64,000 nt of DNA from Georgenia_B sunbinii. GTDB lineage: Bacteria > Actinomycetota > Actinomycetes > Actinomycetales > Actinomycetaceae. Shown here in pieces: positions 1-8,227 of the stretch. Where the stretch lies: assembly GCF_036421855.1 (NCBI RefSeq), contig NZ_JAZGOK010000002.1; one strand, given 5' to 3'. Under the pieces are notes generated by a model. The model was not told where the DNA came from, did no database searches, and saw nothing but the letters and a program-made list of their open reading frames with translations. Numbering within the stretch: position 1 is the first letter of the stretch; each line of letters starts with the position of its first letter. The position numbers and the translations under genes were made by a program.

Positions 1-1077
1 GGCGGGGAGTGCGGCTCCCGGGCGGGTGATCACCCGGACCTCGCCGTCCGCCGCCTGCGCCCACGCCCCGACGACCCGGCCGTTCCACCACGCGGTGTTG
101 CCGCCGTTGCCGTTGGTGTCGAACAGGTAGGGCACGTCGGCCGGGTCGAGGTAGAAGTCGCGACCTTTCCAACCCATGGTCGTCGGGTCGAGGGTGGGCA
201 GCAGCGCCGCCCACGCCCCCGGCGGCTCGACCGGGTCGACGTCGTCGGGCAGCACCCAGCCGGGCACGCCGCCGTCGAGACTCACCTCGACGGCGGCCAC
301 GGCCGCCAGCGCGGCGCGCGCCGCAGACTTGGTCGAGCCGAGCCACCACTGGACGTCCTCGACGGTCCCGGGGCCGAAGGTGCGCAGCCAGCGGCGCACG
401 AGCTCGGCGTACCCGTCGTCGGCGGTGAGCGGCTCCGGCTGCTGCCCGAGCCAGGAGGACATGAGGGTCCACGAGGGGCGTCCGAGGCGCCAGTGCCCGG
501 CGTTCGGGCCGCGCACGATCCACCCCTCGGCGCCGAGCATCGTCAGCACCCGCGGGGCGACCTGGAACGTGCCGCCGTACTTCTTGCCGGTGTCGACGGT
601 CACCGTGCCGGCGAGCTCCGGCAGCTGCTCGCGCAGCTGCCGCGCCGTCAGCGGCTCACCGCCGGCGAGCCGAGCGACAACGGCGGCTGCCGCCGCGTCG
701 AGCCACGCCTGGCCGTCCTCGGCGACGCCGTGCCGTTCGACGTCGCGGGCGACGAGCCGGCGCTGCTCGGCCGCCACCCGGGCGGACGCGCTGCCGAGCG
801 TGGCCGGCAGCAGGTCGCGGGGGAAGACGAACAGGGTGCGCCGCATGGCGAGCTGCTTGACCAGCGTCCGGTCCTCGTACATCGCCCGGTCGACGTCGGC
901 GGGGGAGACGCCGTCCGCCCGGGCATGGACGGCCAGGTGCACCGTGGCCGCCTCGGTCGCGTGCAGGACGGTCATCGCCCGGGCGACGGCCACGGCGTCA
1001 TCGAGCCGGTGGTCGGGGTGGAGCGCGTGGCGGCGCGACAGTCGGCTGCGGCGTTCGGTGTCGGTGATGTGTCGCAC
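1..1077 (-). CDS. Winged-helix DNA-binding domain protein (HTH_42/AlkZ superfamily), C-terminus cut off
   Basis: The reading frame stays open from a GTG at 1077 to the window edge, giving 359 residues of a protein whose C-terminus lies outside. Diagnostic stretches are LHATEAATVHLA near the N-terminus, GWIVRGPNAGHWRLG in the middle and DTNGNGGNTAWWNGRVVGAW near the end. These match the PF06224 winged-helix family, which includes AlkZ/YcaQ crosslink glycosylases. Active AlkZ members carry a QxQ or QxD motif where this protein has HATEA, so glycosylase activity is doubtful and a DNA-binding or divergent repair role is only inferred. It is transcribed leftward, away from its neighbours. Confidence 0.85.
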   Translation of the reverse strand, partial: MRHITDTERRSRLSRRHALHPDHRLDDAVAVARAMTVLHATEAATVHLAVHARADGVSPADVDRAMYEDRTLVKQLAMRRTLFVFPRDLLPATLGSASARVAAEQRRLVARDVERHGVAEDGQAWLDAAAAAVVARLAGGEPLTARQLREQLPELAGTVTVDTGKKYGGTFQVAPRVLTMLGAEGWIVRGPNAGHWRLGRPSWTLMSSWLGQQPEPLTADDGYAELVRRWLRTFGPGTVEDVQWWLGSTKSAARAALAAVAAVEVSLDGGVPGWVLPDDVDPVEPPGAWAALLPTLDPTTMGWKGRDFYLDPADVPYLFDTNGNGGNTAWWNGRVVGAWAQAADGEVRVITRPGAALPA

Positions 1078-1163
1078 CGGTCTAGTCTGCCCGCCGGCAC
1101 CGACACGGCGGGGAACCTGACCTCCACGCGTTGCTGCGCGCGACCGGGGAGGGCGCGCGACTG

Positions 1164-1322
1164 ATGCTGCCCATATCCGGCGAGCTGAGCGACAAGCAGA
1201 CCCGAGCTCTCCAGGACGGAATCCCGTACCAGACCCTGATCGCCAGCGTGGTCCACAAGTATGTCACCGGACGATTGGTTGACGTCGACGACGACCGGCC
1301 GCGCGATCAGCGACGCCGGTAG
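1164..1322 (+). pseudogene. CopG/RHH-type antitoxin remnant
   Basis: The translation from an ATG at 1164 contains GIPYQTLIASVVHKYVTGRL, which closely matches the C-terminal dimer helix of CopG-like antitoxins that pair with BrnT-like toxins. In intact relatives about 40-60 residues, including an acidic linker and the ribbon strand, precede this block. Here only about 18 unrelated-looking residues do, and the spacing before GIPYQ is short. No toxin reading frame is found beside it. I read it as a decayed orphan antitoxin, although expression as a 52-residue peptide is possible. Its 3' end overlaps the 3' end of the convergent oxidoreductase gene by 16 nt. Confidence 0.5.
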
Positions 1323-2104
1323 CTCCGCGGCGGCGGGGAAGAAGCCATCGCGCGCAGTTCGTCGAGCCAGCCGGTGATGAGTACCCAGGTGGCTCCGGTG
1401 CCGTCGTAGTCGGCCGGGTCGGTGCCTGCCGGCGCGGCCACGACGATGTCGGCGGGCGCGTCCGGCCGGGCCGCGACCTCAGCGACGGTCTCGGGCGGCA
1501 GTGCGTCCATCGTGCCCTCGGCGGACATCGCGCCGAGCACGACGCCGTCCCACCGCGCGGCCCGGCCCAGCGTGCGCTCGTTGCGGGTCATCGCCGACAC
1601 CCACACCGGGATGCGCGGCTGCTGCAGCGGCGTGGGCAGGAACTGCACGTCGTCGAGCTGGTAGTGGTCGCCGTGGTGGGAGAACGGCTCGCCCGACCAC
1701 AGCCCCGACACGACGTCGAGGCCCTCGTCGAGCATCGCCGCCAGCCGGCGACGATCCGCACTGCGGCCGAGCGCGGTGTACTCCGACGGCGGCTCACCGA
1801 GGCCGACACCGAGCACCATGCGACCACCCGACAGCCGGTCGATCGTCACCGTCTGCCGGGCGACCTCATGCGGCTGGTGCCGGGGCAGCGCGGTGACGGT
1901 CGTCCCCAGCCGGACCCGCTCGGTCCTGCTCGCGAGCGCCCCGAGGACGACCCACGCGTCCGCCGTCGGCATCGGCAGGTCCGGGGTCCCGACGACGTGG
2001 TGCCACAGGAACACGCCGTCCCAGCCGTTGGCCTCGGCGGACACACCGAGATCGACCAACGACGACGGCTCGTCCATCACCGGGATGCTCAGCCCCACCT
2101 GCAT
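1307..2104 (-). CDS. LLM-class flavin-dependent oxidoreductase
   Basis: This 265-residue protein has the bacterial-luciferase-like fold signature: N-terminal MQVGLSIPVMDEP, GWDGVFLWHHV, the barrel segment RVRLGTTVTALPRHQPHEVA and LSGGRMVLGVGLGEPPSEY. Family members use FMN or coenzyme F420 to oxidise or reduce small organic substrates, and the substrate here cannot be read from sequence. I chose the ATG at 2104 because homology begins there and the 57 codons before it look non-coding. It lies tail-to-tail with the antitoxin remnant and 37 nt downstream of the VOC-protein gene on the same strand, so the two could be co-transcribed. Confidence 0.85.
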   Translation of the reverse strand: MQVGLSIPVMDEPSSLVDLGVSAEANGWDGVFLWHHVVGTPDLPMPTADAWVVLGALASRTERVRLGTTVTALPRHQPHEVARQTVTIDRLSGGRMVLGVGLGEPPSEYTALGRSADRRRLAAMLDEGLDVVSGLWSGEPFSHHGDHYQLDDVQFLPTPLQQPRIPVWVSAMTRNERTLGRAARWDGVVLGAMSAEGTMDALPPETVAEVAARPDAPADIVVAAPAGTDPADYDGTGATWVLITGWLDELRAMASSPPPRSYRRR

Positions 2105-2141
2105 GCGACGACAGTACGCGGGACAGCGGGAATCGCGCAGG

Positions 2142-2555
2142 TCAGGACTCTGAGCCAGCGTAGGAGTCGGCGAACTCCGCCGTCGGCGCGATCGGCTGGA
2201 TGACGTCGAGCAGCACGGCGTCAGGTGCCTCGACGATGAAGTGACGCTGCCCGAAGTCCTCGTCGCGCAGTGCAAGGACCGGGGTCAAGCCGTGGTCCGC
2301 CGTCAACGCGTCGTGCAGCGCGGTGGCGTCGTCCACCTCCAGGTTGAGGATCAACCCCTGGACGGGGGCGCGGTAGGCGGCCGGGATCGTGCCGTGGTCG
2401 CGATCGAGGATCGCCAGCTCGAAGTCACCCAGGCGAAGGCTGACGTACCAGTCGCTGGTGAAGGTGATCTCGAAGCCGAGGACCTCACGGTAGAACGTCG
2501 CCGCCGCGCCGGCGTCGGCCGACATGATGACCGGGTAGAAACTCGTGACTGACAT
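2142..2555 (-). CDS. VOC-family (glyoxalase/bleomycin-resistance fold) protein
   Basis: The 137-residue product begins MSVTSFYPVIMSADAGAAA and continues with FYREVLGFE, LRLGDFELAILDRDH and a C-terminal FGQRHFIVEAPDAVLLDVIQ. This is the paired beta-alpha-beta3 layout of vicinal-oxygen-chelate proteins, which include glyoxalases, dioxygenases and drug-sequestering proteins. The ATG at 2555 has a clear ribosome-binding site (aaggagc) just upstream. It faces a TetR gene across a 70-nt intergenic region with two operator palindromes, so TetR repression is the natural inference. An antibiotic- or electrophile-binding role would fit but is not shown. Confidence 0.85.
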   Translation of the reverse strand: MSVTSFYPVIMSADAGAAATFYREVLGFEITFTSDWYVSLRLGDFELAILDRDHGTIPAAYRAPVQGLILNLEVDDATALHDALTADHGLTPVLALRDEDFGQRHFIVEAPDAVLLDVIQPIAPTAEFADSYAGSES

Positions 2556-2565
2556 GATCCGCTCC

Positions 2566-2588
2566 TTTACGTACACTCCGTATGTAAA
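2566..2588. promoter_or_regulatory. TetR operator copy 1
   Basis: A 23-bp imperfect palindrome with half-sites TTTACGTAC and GTATGTAAA around a 5-nt centre (one mismatch between arms). It abuts the ribosome-binding site of the VOC gene, placing it within that gene's promoter or leader. The divergent TetR is the obvious ligand-responsive binder. Confidence 0.65.
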
Positions 2589-2595
2589 CAACGAC

Positions 2596-2618
2596 GATAC
2601 ATACTCTGCGTACGTAAA
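2596..2618. promoter_or_regulatory. TetR operator copy 2
   Basis: A second 23-bp palindrome with arms GATACATAC and GTACGTAAA around a 5-nt centre, exactly 30 bp from copy 1. This spacing of about three helical turns would put two bound dimers on the same DNA face. It ends 7 nt before the TetR start codon, which predicts autorepression. Confidence 0.65.
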
Positions 2619-2625
2619 GGAAGCC

Positions 2626-3201
2626 ATGGCACGCGCATCTGCTGAGACCGCCGCCCAGACCGCCCGGCAGGTGCTGGCCGTGGCAACCGAGCTCTTCGCC
2701 GGTCATGGGTACGCCGGCGTATCCCTCGACGACATCGCCCGGGCGGCCGGTGTCACCCGGGGCGCGGTCTACCACCACTACGGGAGCAAGGCCGGTCTCT
2801 TCCGCGCCGTCGCTGCGGAGCTTCAGACGGACGTCGCTGCTGCGGTCGCCACCGCCGGGCAGGCCGGTGATGACGCCGTGGCACAGCTGCGGGCCGGCAG
2901 CCACGCATTCCTCGATGCGATCACGGCGGCCCCGGCCGTCCGGGTCCTGCTCCTGGACGCACCGGCGGTGATGGGCTGGGCGCAGTGGCGGGAGCTCGAC
3001 ACCGCGGGCTCGGTGAGGCACCTGCGCCAGGCGCTGGCCGGCGTGGGCGTGGCCGCCGACATGCTCGACGCGATGACCGCACATCTCTCCGGTGCCATGA
3101 ACGAGGCGGCACTGTGGCTCGCTGAGCAGCCACCAGGTTCATCGGCGCGCGACGCCTGCCATCGGGCTCTCGACCGCGTCCTTCAGGCGGTCGTCGCCTG
3201 A
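2626..3201 (+). CDS. TetR/AcrR-family transcriptional regulator
   Basis: This 191-residue protein has an N-terminal helix-turn-helix (LDDIARAAGVTRGAVYHHYG, about residues 38-57) and a variable helical ligand domain with MGWAQWRELD, typical of a TetR subgroup common in actinobacteria. The ATG at 2626 follows a ribosome-binding site (aaagga). Upstream in-frame codons read through the operators and are not coding. It is divergent from the VOC-protein gene and probably represses both itself and that gene through the two 23-bp palindromes between them. The inducer is unknown. Confidence 0.9.
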   Translation: MARASAETAAQTARQVLAVATELFAGHGYAGVSLDDIARAAGVTRGAVYHHYGSKAGLFRAVAAELQTDVAAAVATAGQAGDDAVAQLRAGSHAFLDAITAAPAVRVLLLDAPAVMGWAQWRELDTAGSVRHLRQALAGVGVAADMLDAMTAHLSGAMNEAALWLAEQPPGSSARDACHRALDRVLQAVVA

Positions 3202-3307
3202 ACCAGGTGTCCTCGTCTCACCTGTTGGTAGCTGGGTACCTGCCCGCGCTGCTCCGACGGTGACCCACGTAGCGTCGTCGTCCAGGACCCAACCTTGGAG
3301 GACGGAC

Positions 3308-4183
3308 ATGACCACGCTGCCGCTGCTCGTCGACACCGACTGGCTCGCCGACCACCGTGACGACGCCAACCTCAAGATCGTCGATGCGACCACTTTCCTC
3401 ACCCAGCCGGAGGGGGACGGCTACTACGACGTCGAGTCGGGCCGCGCGGCCTACGAGAAGGGCCACATCCCCGGCGCCGTCTTCGCCGACCTCCTCACCG
3501 AGCTTGCCGACGGCGAGGCCCCGACGACGTTCACCGCGCTGGACTCCGTCGAGTTTGCTGCCAAGCTCGGCGCGCTGGGAATCGGCGACGGGGACACCGT
3601 GGTCGTCTACGACCAGGGCGTGGGCATGTGGGCCACCCGCCTGTGGTGGAACCTGCGCCTGGAGGGCTTCGACGACGTCGCCGTCCTCGACGGCGGGTTC
3701 ACAGCCTGGCGGAAGGCCGGCCGCCCCGTGGCCACCGGGCAGGAGACGCTGCCGGCGGCGACGTTCACCGCCCGGCGCCGGCCCGAGCTGCTCGCCACGA
3801 AGGACGACGTGCTCTTCTCGCTCGACCTGCCCGACATCCAGCTCGTCAACTCGCTGGACCGGGAGACCTTCGAGGGCACCCGGGCGACCTACGCCCGGCC
3901 CGGACGCATCCCGGGCAGCGGCCACGTGTTCTTCGGTGAGCTCGTCTCGGCCGAGGGCCTCGCGCTGGACCCTGACGAGGTCTGCCCCGCGTTCGCCAAT
4001 GCCGGCGCGCTCGACGAGGACAAGCAGGTCGTCACCTACTGCGGCTCGGGGATCGCCGCCACCTATCTCGCGTTCCAGCTCGCCCGCCTCGGTCGCAACG
4101 ACGTCGCCGTCTACGACGGGTCGCTCACCGAGTGGGCGGCGGACGAGTCGCTGCCGCTGGAGACGGGGGCGCCGGCCGTCTGA
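3308..4183 (+). CDS. sseA: Thiosulfate/3-mercaptopyruvate sulfurtransferase
   Basis: A 291-residue tandem rhodanese that transfers sulfane sulfur from thiosulfate or 3-mercaptopyruvate to thiol or cyanide acceptors. The second domain carries the active-site loop YCGSGIAAT with the catalytic cysteine. The first, structural domain has YDQGVGMWATRLWW, where the cysteine position is replaced, as is normal for the family. The ATG at 3308 sits after a good ribosome-binding site (ttggagga). A convergent hairpin follows the stop codon. It is a single-gene unit with no sulfur-pathway neighbours. Confidence 0.9.
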   Translation: MTTLPLLVDTDWLADHRDDANLKIVDATTFLTQPEGDGYYDVESGRAAYEKGHIPGAVFADLLTELADGEAPTTFTALDSVEFAAKLGALGIGDGDTVVVYDQGVGMWATRLWWNLRLEGFDDVAVLDGGFTAWRKAGRPVATGQETLPAATFTARRRPELLATKDDVLFSLDLPDIQLVNSLDRETFEGTRATYARPGRIPGSGHVFFGELVSAEGLALDPDEVCPAFANAGALDEDKQVVTYCGSGIAATYLAFQLARLGRNDVAVYDGSLTEWAADESLPLETGAPAV

Positions 4184-4218
4184 GCCGGCGGGTACGGGCG
4201 CTGGACCTCGCGGCACGC

Positions 4219-4254
4219 CTGAGCGCCGGGACGCGCTGGGAACGGCCCGCTCAG
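4219..4254. terminator. Hairpin between convergent sseA and transpeptidase genes
   Basis: A 7-bp perfect stem, CTGAGCG (4219-4225) with CGCTCAG (4248-4254), sits between two convergent genes and reaches the stop codon of the leftward one. There is no T-tract, as is usual in GC-rich actinobacteria, so function as a bidirectional terminator is inferred from position. Confidence 0.4.
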
Positions 4255-6173
4255 CCGAGCGACCGCAGCAGCTCCTCGACGACGCCGCCGGCCACGCCGG
4301 AGCCGTGGCCGGCGCCCTGCACGAAGACAGCGACGGCGACGTCGCCCTGGTAGGCGGTCATCCAGGAGTCCACCCGGGAGTCATCGCCGCCGCCTGCCTC
4401 GGCCGATCCAGTCTTGGCATGGACGGGCTCACCGGGGACGTCGGACAGCAGGATGCCGGTGCCGTCGGTGACCACGGCAGCCATGTAGCCGCGCAGGACG
4501 GCGGCCTCGTCCTCGGACAGCGGCACCGACGGCGCAACGGGGCCGTCGGCGTCGTCGGCGACCTCGTCCGGACCGAGGACGAGCGTGGGCGTTACGGTGG
4601 CGCCCGCCTGGATCGAGGCGGCGGCGGTGGCCATGGCCAGCGGCGAGGCGAGCACCTCGCCCTGCCCGATGAGCGAGGCGGCCAGGCCGGTGCCGGTGGC
4701 GTCCTGCGGGTAGCTGCCGAGGAAGCCGGGCCAGTCGCCGGCCAGCTCCCGGCTCAGGCCGAGCGCCTCGGCGGCCTCGGCCATCGCGTCGGCCGACAGC
4801 TGGTCGACGGAGCTGACCAGGGCGGTGTTGCACGAGTGCGCGATGGCCTCGGTCATGGTGATCTCGCCGAGCGAGCTGGCCGGGTATTCGGGGTAGTTGC
4901 TGATCGTGTAGCCGTCGACGGTGGCCTCCGGCGCGCACGTCACCGTATCGTCCGGTCCGGTGCCGGCGCGCAGCAGGGCCAGCGCGGTGATGAGCTTGTA
5001 GGTGGAGCCGGGTGCGACCGACGCGAGCATCGCGGTGTTGTGCCCCTCGCTGCCGGGGCCGCTGGCGGCGGCGAGCACCTCGCCGGTGGAGGGGCGGATC
5101 GCGACCAGGCCGGCCGGTGCGTCGACCTCGGCCAGTGCTGCCTCCGCCGCCTCCTGCACCGGGACCGACAGGGTCACCTGGAGGTCGGCGCCGTCCGCGG
5201 CGGGACGCTCGTACAGCACGACGTCGCCGGACTCGTGCTGCTCGACGACCTGCAGCCCCGGAGCACCGGTGAGCGTCGGGTCGTACTGCTGCTGCAGCCC
5301 GGAGAGCCCGGTGACGTCGCCGGCGGTGAGTCGGCCCTCGGACTGCTCGATCAGCTCCTGGGTCGCCGGCCCGGCGCGGCCGAGCAGCGCCCGGGCGAAC
5401 ACCGCGGTCGGCGCCAGCGGCATGACGTCGGGCAGGGCGACGCCGCCGGGGACCTCGCGGACGGCGTCGAGGTCGACCTCGTCGGAGCTCTCCCGCACGA
5501 CGATCGCCTCGACGAACGCCCGTGGCCCGGCGGCGACGGTCCGGTCGCCGAACCCGGCGGGCTCGCGGTAGCCGGCCAGCGCCGCGACCTCCTCGGCGTT
5601 CTCGCGCAGGTCGGCCTCCGAGGCCCCCTCGATGCGCGTCTTGTCGATGCCGACCCGGAAGACCGGCCGGTCGGTGACGATCGCCGAGCCGTTGCCGTCG
5701 ACAACGTCGGCGCGCTCCCCGGTGGTCCGCACCAGCACGATCGAACCGTCCGGCCGGAGGTCCTCGGCGACCATCGCCGGGTCGGAGACTGCCGTCCAGC
5801 TCTCCTCGCCGTCGGTCATGAGGACGGCGGTGGTGGGGTAGGTCCAGTCCGTCTCACCGTCGTCGTCCAGGTCCCACGACCACTCGAGGGCGACGTCCGC
5901 GACCAGCCCGTCGCCGTCCTCGCGGGACTCACCGACCTCGGTGACGGCCACCGTGCGCGGCAGCTCGGCGAGCTCACCGAGCGTCGCGGTGACGTCGACG
6001 GGTCCGTCAGTCCAGCTGACGTCGCTCGGGTCTCCGGTCGTCAGCGCCTGGGCGAGCGCCTCGGCCTGCGGCGCCGGGTCGGGCGTGCTGCTGCACGCGG
6101 TGAGCGTGAGGGCGACCATGGCGCCGATCGTGGCGAGGGCAGGGAGGGAGGGCCGTCGCCCGGTGGTGTTCAT
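4251..6173 (-). CDS. Lipoprotein penicillin-binding transpeptidase with NTF2-like N-terminal domain
   Basis: A 640-residue class B penicillin-binding protein that crosslinks peptidoglycan peptides. It has a lipoprotein signal ending LTAC, an NTF2-like/MecA_N domain in the first 150 or so residues, a linker domain, and a transpeptidase domain with all three motifs: STYK near residue 390, SCN near 445 and KTG near 586. It resembles the stand-alone lipoprotein transpeptidases of actinobacteria rather than the division enzyme FtsI, because no transmembrane anchor or PASTA domain is visible. It could contribute to beta-lactam tolerance. It is monocistronic, convergent with sseA. Confidence 0.9.
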   Translation of the reverse strand: MNTTGRRPSLPALATIGAMVALTLTACSSTPDPAPQAEALAQALTTGDPSDVSWTDGPVDVTATLGELAELPRTVAVTEVGESREDGDGLVADVALEWSWDLDDDGETDWTYPTTAVLMTDGEESWTAVSDPAMVAEDLRPDGSIVLVRTTGERADVVDGNGSAIVTDRPVFRVGIDKTRIEGASEADLRENAEEVAALAGYREPAGFGDRTVAAGPRAFVEAIVVRESSDEVDLDAVREVPGGVALPDVMPLAPTAVFARALLGRAGPATQELIEQSEGRLTAGDVTGLSGLQQQYDPTLTGAPGLQVVEQHESGDVVLYERPAADGADLQVTLSVPVQEAAEAALAEVDAPAGLVAIRPSTGEVLAAASGPGSEGHNTAMLASVAPGSTYKLITALALLRAGTGPDDTVTCAPEATVDGYTISNYPEYPASSLGEITMTEAIAHSCNTALVSSVDQLSADAMAEAAEALGLSRELAGDWPGFLGSYPQDATGTGLAASLIGQGEVLASPLAMATAAASIQAGATVTPTLVLGPDEVADDADGPVAPSVPLSEDEAAVLRGYMAAVVTDGTGILLSDVPGEPVHAKTGSAEAGGGDDSRVDSWMTAYQGDVAVAVFVQGAGHGSGVAGGVVEELLRSLG

Positions 6174-6280
6174 AGGGGACCAGTGTGAGAGATGAGGTCA
6201 GTGATGTCGACCACCGTCGAGCGACCTGCCGCGTGTGGCGAGCGCGAGCGCCGACCGGGACGCGGCCGACGCGTCCGCCG

Positions 6281-6901
6281 TCAGCGTGGCCAGACGCCCG
6301 AGGTCCCTCGCCGGTGGGAGCCGAGCAGGTGGGTGTCGACGATGCCGATGGCTTCCATGAGGGCGAACATCGTGGTCGGCCCGACGAACGCGAAACCCGC
6401 CCGGCGCAGCGCCTTGGCCAGCGCGACGGACTCGGGGGACGTCGTCGGGACCTCGGCGACGGTGCGCGGCTCGGGGGTGGCAGCCGGCTGGAACGACCAC
6501 ACCAGCTCGACCAGTCCGCCGGCGTCCCGCAGCTGCACGGTGGCCCGGGCGTTGGCGATGGTGGCGAGGATCTTCGCGCGGTTGCGCACGATGCCGGCGT
6601 CGGCCATCAGCCGTGCGACGTCGCCGTCGTCATACCGGGCGACGGCGTCGGGTACGAACTCGTCGAACGCGGTACGGAACGCGGGGCGCTTGCGCAGGAT
6701 GGTCGCCCAGGAGAGGCCGGACTGGAACGCCTCCAGGCTGAGCCGCTCGAACATCCCTCGCTCGTCGCGGACCGGCATGCCCCACTCGGTGTCGTAGTAC
6801 TCCTGCAGCATCGGGTCGACGCTGGCCCAGGCAGGCCGCGCGAGACCGTCGTCGCCGACGACGATCGGGTCGGCTGCGGGAGTGGTCGATGGTGTGGCCA
6901 C
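6281..6901 (-). CDS. tag: DNA-3-methyladenine glycosylase I, zinc-site residues missing
   Basis: A 206-residue HhH-type glycosylase that excises 3-methyladenine. YYDTEWGMPVRDE, LEAFQSGLSWATILRKR and GFAFVGPTTMFALMEAIG are hallmark blocks, including the active-site Glu57 and Trp65. The classical Tag zinc ligands look altered. The N-terminal Cys is absent (ARPAWA), the first His is Tyr (EYYD), and the terminal HxxxC reads HLLGS. The GTG at 6901 fits the homology start. The gene lies 37 nt downstream of alkB as the last gene of an alkylation-repair operon. Confidence 0.88.
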   Translation of the reverse strand: MATPSTTPAADPIVVGDDGLARPAWASVDPMLQEYYDTEWGMPVRDERGMFERLSLEAFQSGLSWATILRKRPAFRTAFDEFVPDAVARYDDGDVARLMADAGIVRNRAKILATIANARATVQLRDAGGLVELVWSFQPAATPEPRTVAEVPTTSPESVALAKALRRAGFAFVGPTTMFALMEAIGIVDTHLLGSHRRGTSGVWPR

Positions 6902-6938
6902 GAGGGCGCGCCCTTTCGTCGTCGGTGGTCGGTGCTGA

Positions 6939-7613
6939 TCAGCCGTCGAGGCCGGTGACCCGCATGGTGATGTTGATACGTCCGGCAGGCAGGCCGCAAC
7001 CCGCCGGTGCGGTCCCCGGGAACACCTTCGGGACTCCGTGGTAGGCGAGCCGGGAGGCGCCGCCGAAGACGAAGAGGTCACCCGACTGCAGGTCGACGTC
7101 CTGGTAGGGGCGGCCGCGGGTCTCGGTGTTGCCGAACCGGAACCGGCAGGTGTCGCCGATCGACAGCGAGACGACCGGAGCGAGCGAGCGCTCGTCCCGG
7201 TCCTGGTGCATGCCCATCCGGGCGTCGCCGTCGTAGTAGTTCACCAGCGCGGTGTCGGGGGTGTAGTCGTCACCGGCCCGCGGGTCGCCGCTGGCCGCGA
7301 GGGCGCTGCGGCCCAGGCGGGCCATCCAGTCGGGGAAGTCGAGCACCCGGTTGCCGTTCACGTCCACCGCCTCGCGGGTGTACGCGTAGGGCCGCCAGTG
7401 CCAGCCGAGGCAGACCGTCTGCACGCTCATCTCGTGCCCGCGGACCTTCGCGGCGCGGATCGGGACGGGGCCCTCGACCCACTCCCGGAAGCGGGCCACG
7501 ATCCACCGCTGCTGCTCCAGCGTGAGCCAGCCCGGCACGTGGTGCGCGCCTGGCGGCAGCTCGGGCGCCGGGCGCCCGAGCACGTCGTCGCCGAAGAGTG
7601 CGTCGGTGGTCAT
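6939..7613 (-). CDS. alkB: Alpha-ketoglutarate-dependent DNA dioxygenase AlkB
   Basis: A 224-residue Fe(II)/2-oxoglutarate dioxygenase that oxidatively demethylates 1-methyladenine and 3-methylcytosine. The iron ligands are His136 and Asp138 (MHQDRDE) and His192 (YHGVPK). Arg212 and Arg218 (RINITMR) bind 2-oxoglutarate and substrate as in E. coli AlkB. The flanking VNYYDGDARMGMH and SGDLFVFGG are strongly conserved. Its ATG overlaps the ogt stop by 4 nt (ATGA), showing translational coupling in the sigma-ogt-alkB-tag operon. Confidence 0.93.
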   Translation of the reverse strand: MTTDALFGDDVLGRPAPELPPGAHHVPGWLTLEQQRWIVARFREWVEGPVPIRAAKVRGHEMSVQTVCLGWHWRPYAYTREAVDVNGNRVLDFPDWMARLGRSALAASGDPRAGDDYTPDTALVNYYDGDARMGMHQDRDERSLAPVVSLSIGDTCRFRFGNTETRGRPYQDVDLQSGDLFVFGGASRLAYHGVPKVFPGTAPAGCGLPAGRINITMRVTGLDG

Positions 7614-8227
7614 GCCGCCCGCTCGAGCGTCAGCAGCGCCCGCTTGGCATCGAGGCCGCCGAGGTACCCGCCGAGGCTGCCGTCGGTGCGCAGCACCCGG
7701 TGGCAGGGGACGACGACTGGCAGCGGGTTGGTCGCGCAGGCGGTACCGACCGCGCGGACGGCGCCCGGGTTGCCGACGAGCTTGGCGACCTCCTTGTAGG
7801 TCCGAGTGTGCCCGTAGCCGATGCCGGGCAGGTAGCGCTGCACGGTCTGCCGGAAGCCGGCGGACAGTGCGTGGTCCAGCGGCACGTCGAAGGCGTGCCG
7901 GGCGCCGGCGAAGTACTCCTCGAGCTCCCGGGCGACGGCGTCGAGCCGGCTCGGCGCCTCGAGCACCCGCGGGCTGATCCTCGCGGCGAGGGACTCGAGC
8001 ACCTGGTCGAAGCCCTCACTCTCGAACGCGACCCGGACGAGCCCGGTGGCGGTGGCGGCGAGCAGCAGCGGGCCGATGGGGGAGTCGACGGTGCGGTAGC
8101 CGACGTCGAGCATCCCCTCCTGCTCGGCGCTCGCGGCCAGCCGGGCGTGGAGCGTGGCAATGTCTGTCTCGGAGACGGGGAACCGGGCGGCGGTCTCGTC
8201 CGCTGCGACGTTGTCGATGGTGGTCAT
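7610..8227 (-). CDS. ogt: Methylated-DNA-protein cysteine methyltransferase
   Basis: A 205-residue suicide repair protein that moves O6-alkyl groups from guanine to its own cysteine. The acceptor Cys175 sits in PCHRV. The preceding DNA-binding helix region (GHTRTYKEVAKLVGNPGAVRAVG) is intact, and residues 42-115 form the usual N-terminal domain. About 40 extra N-terminal residues precede it. They contain no cysteine-rich Ada-type zinc domain, so this protein cannot sense methyl phosphotriesters the way Ada does. It overlaps both the upstream sigma gene and downstream alkB by 4 nt. Confidence 0.93.
   Translation of the reverse strand: MTTIDNVAADETAARFPVSETDIATLHARLAASAEQEGMLDVGYRTVDSPIGPLLLAATATGLVRVAFESEGFDQVLESLAARISPRVLEAPSRLDAVARELEEYFAGARHAFDVPLDHALSAGFRQTVQRYLPGIGYGHTRTYKEVAKLVGNPGAVRAVGTACATNPLPVVVPCHRVLRTDGSLGGYLGGLDAKRALLTLERAA

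Noticed and set aside
3357..6188. A 943-codon open frame on the plus strand across sseA and the transpeptidase gene
   Set aside because: It is the GC-rich shadow of sseA and the minus-strand transpeptidase, with Arg/Ser/Gly-rich composition and no family motifs.
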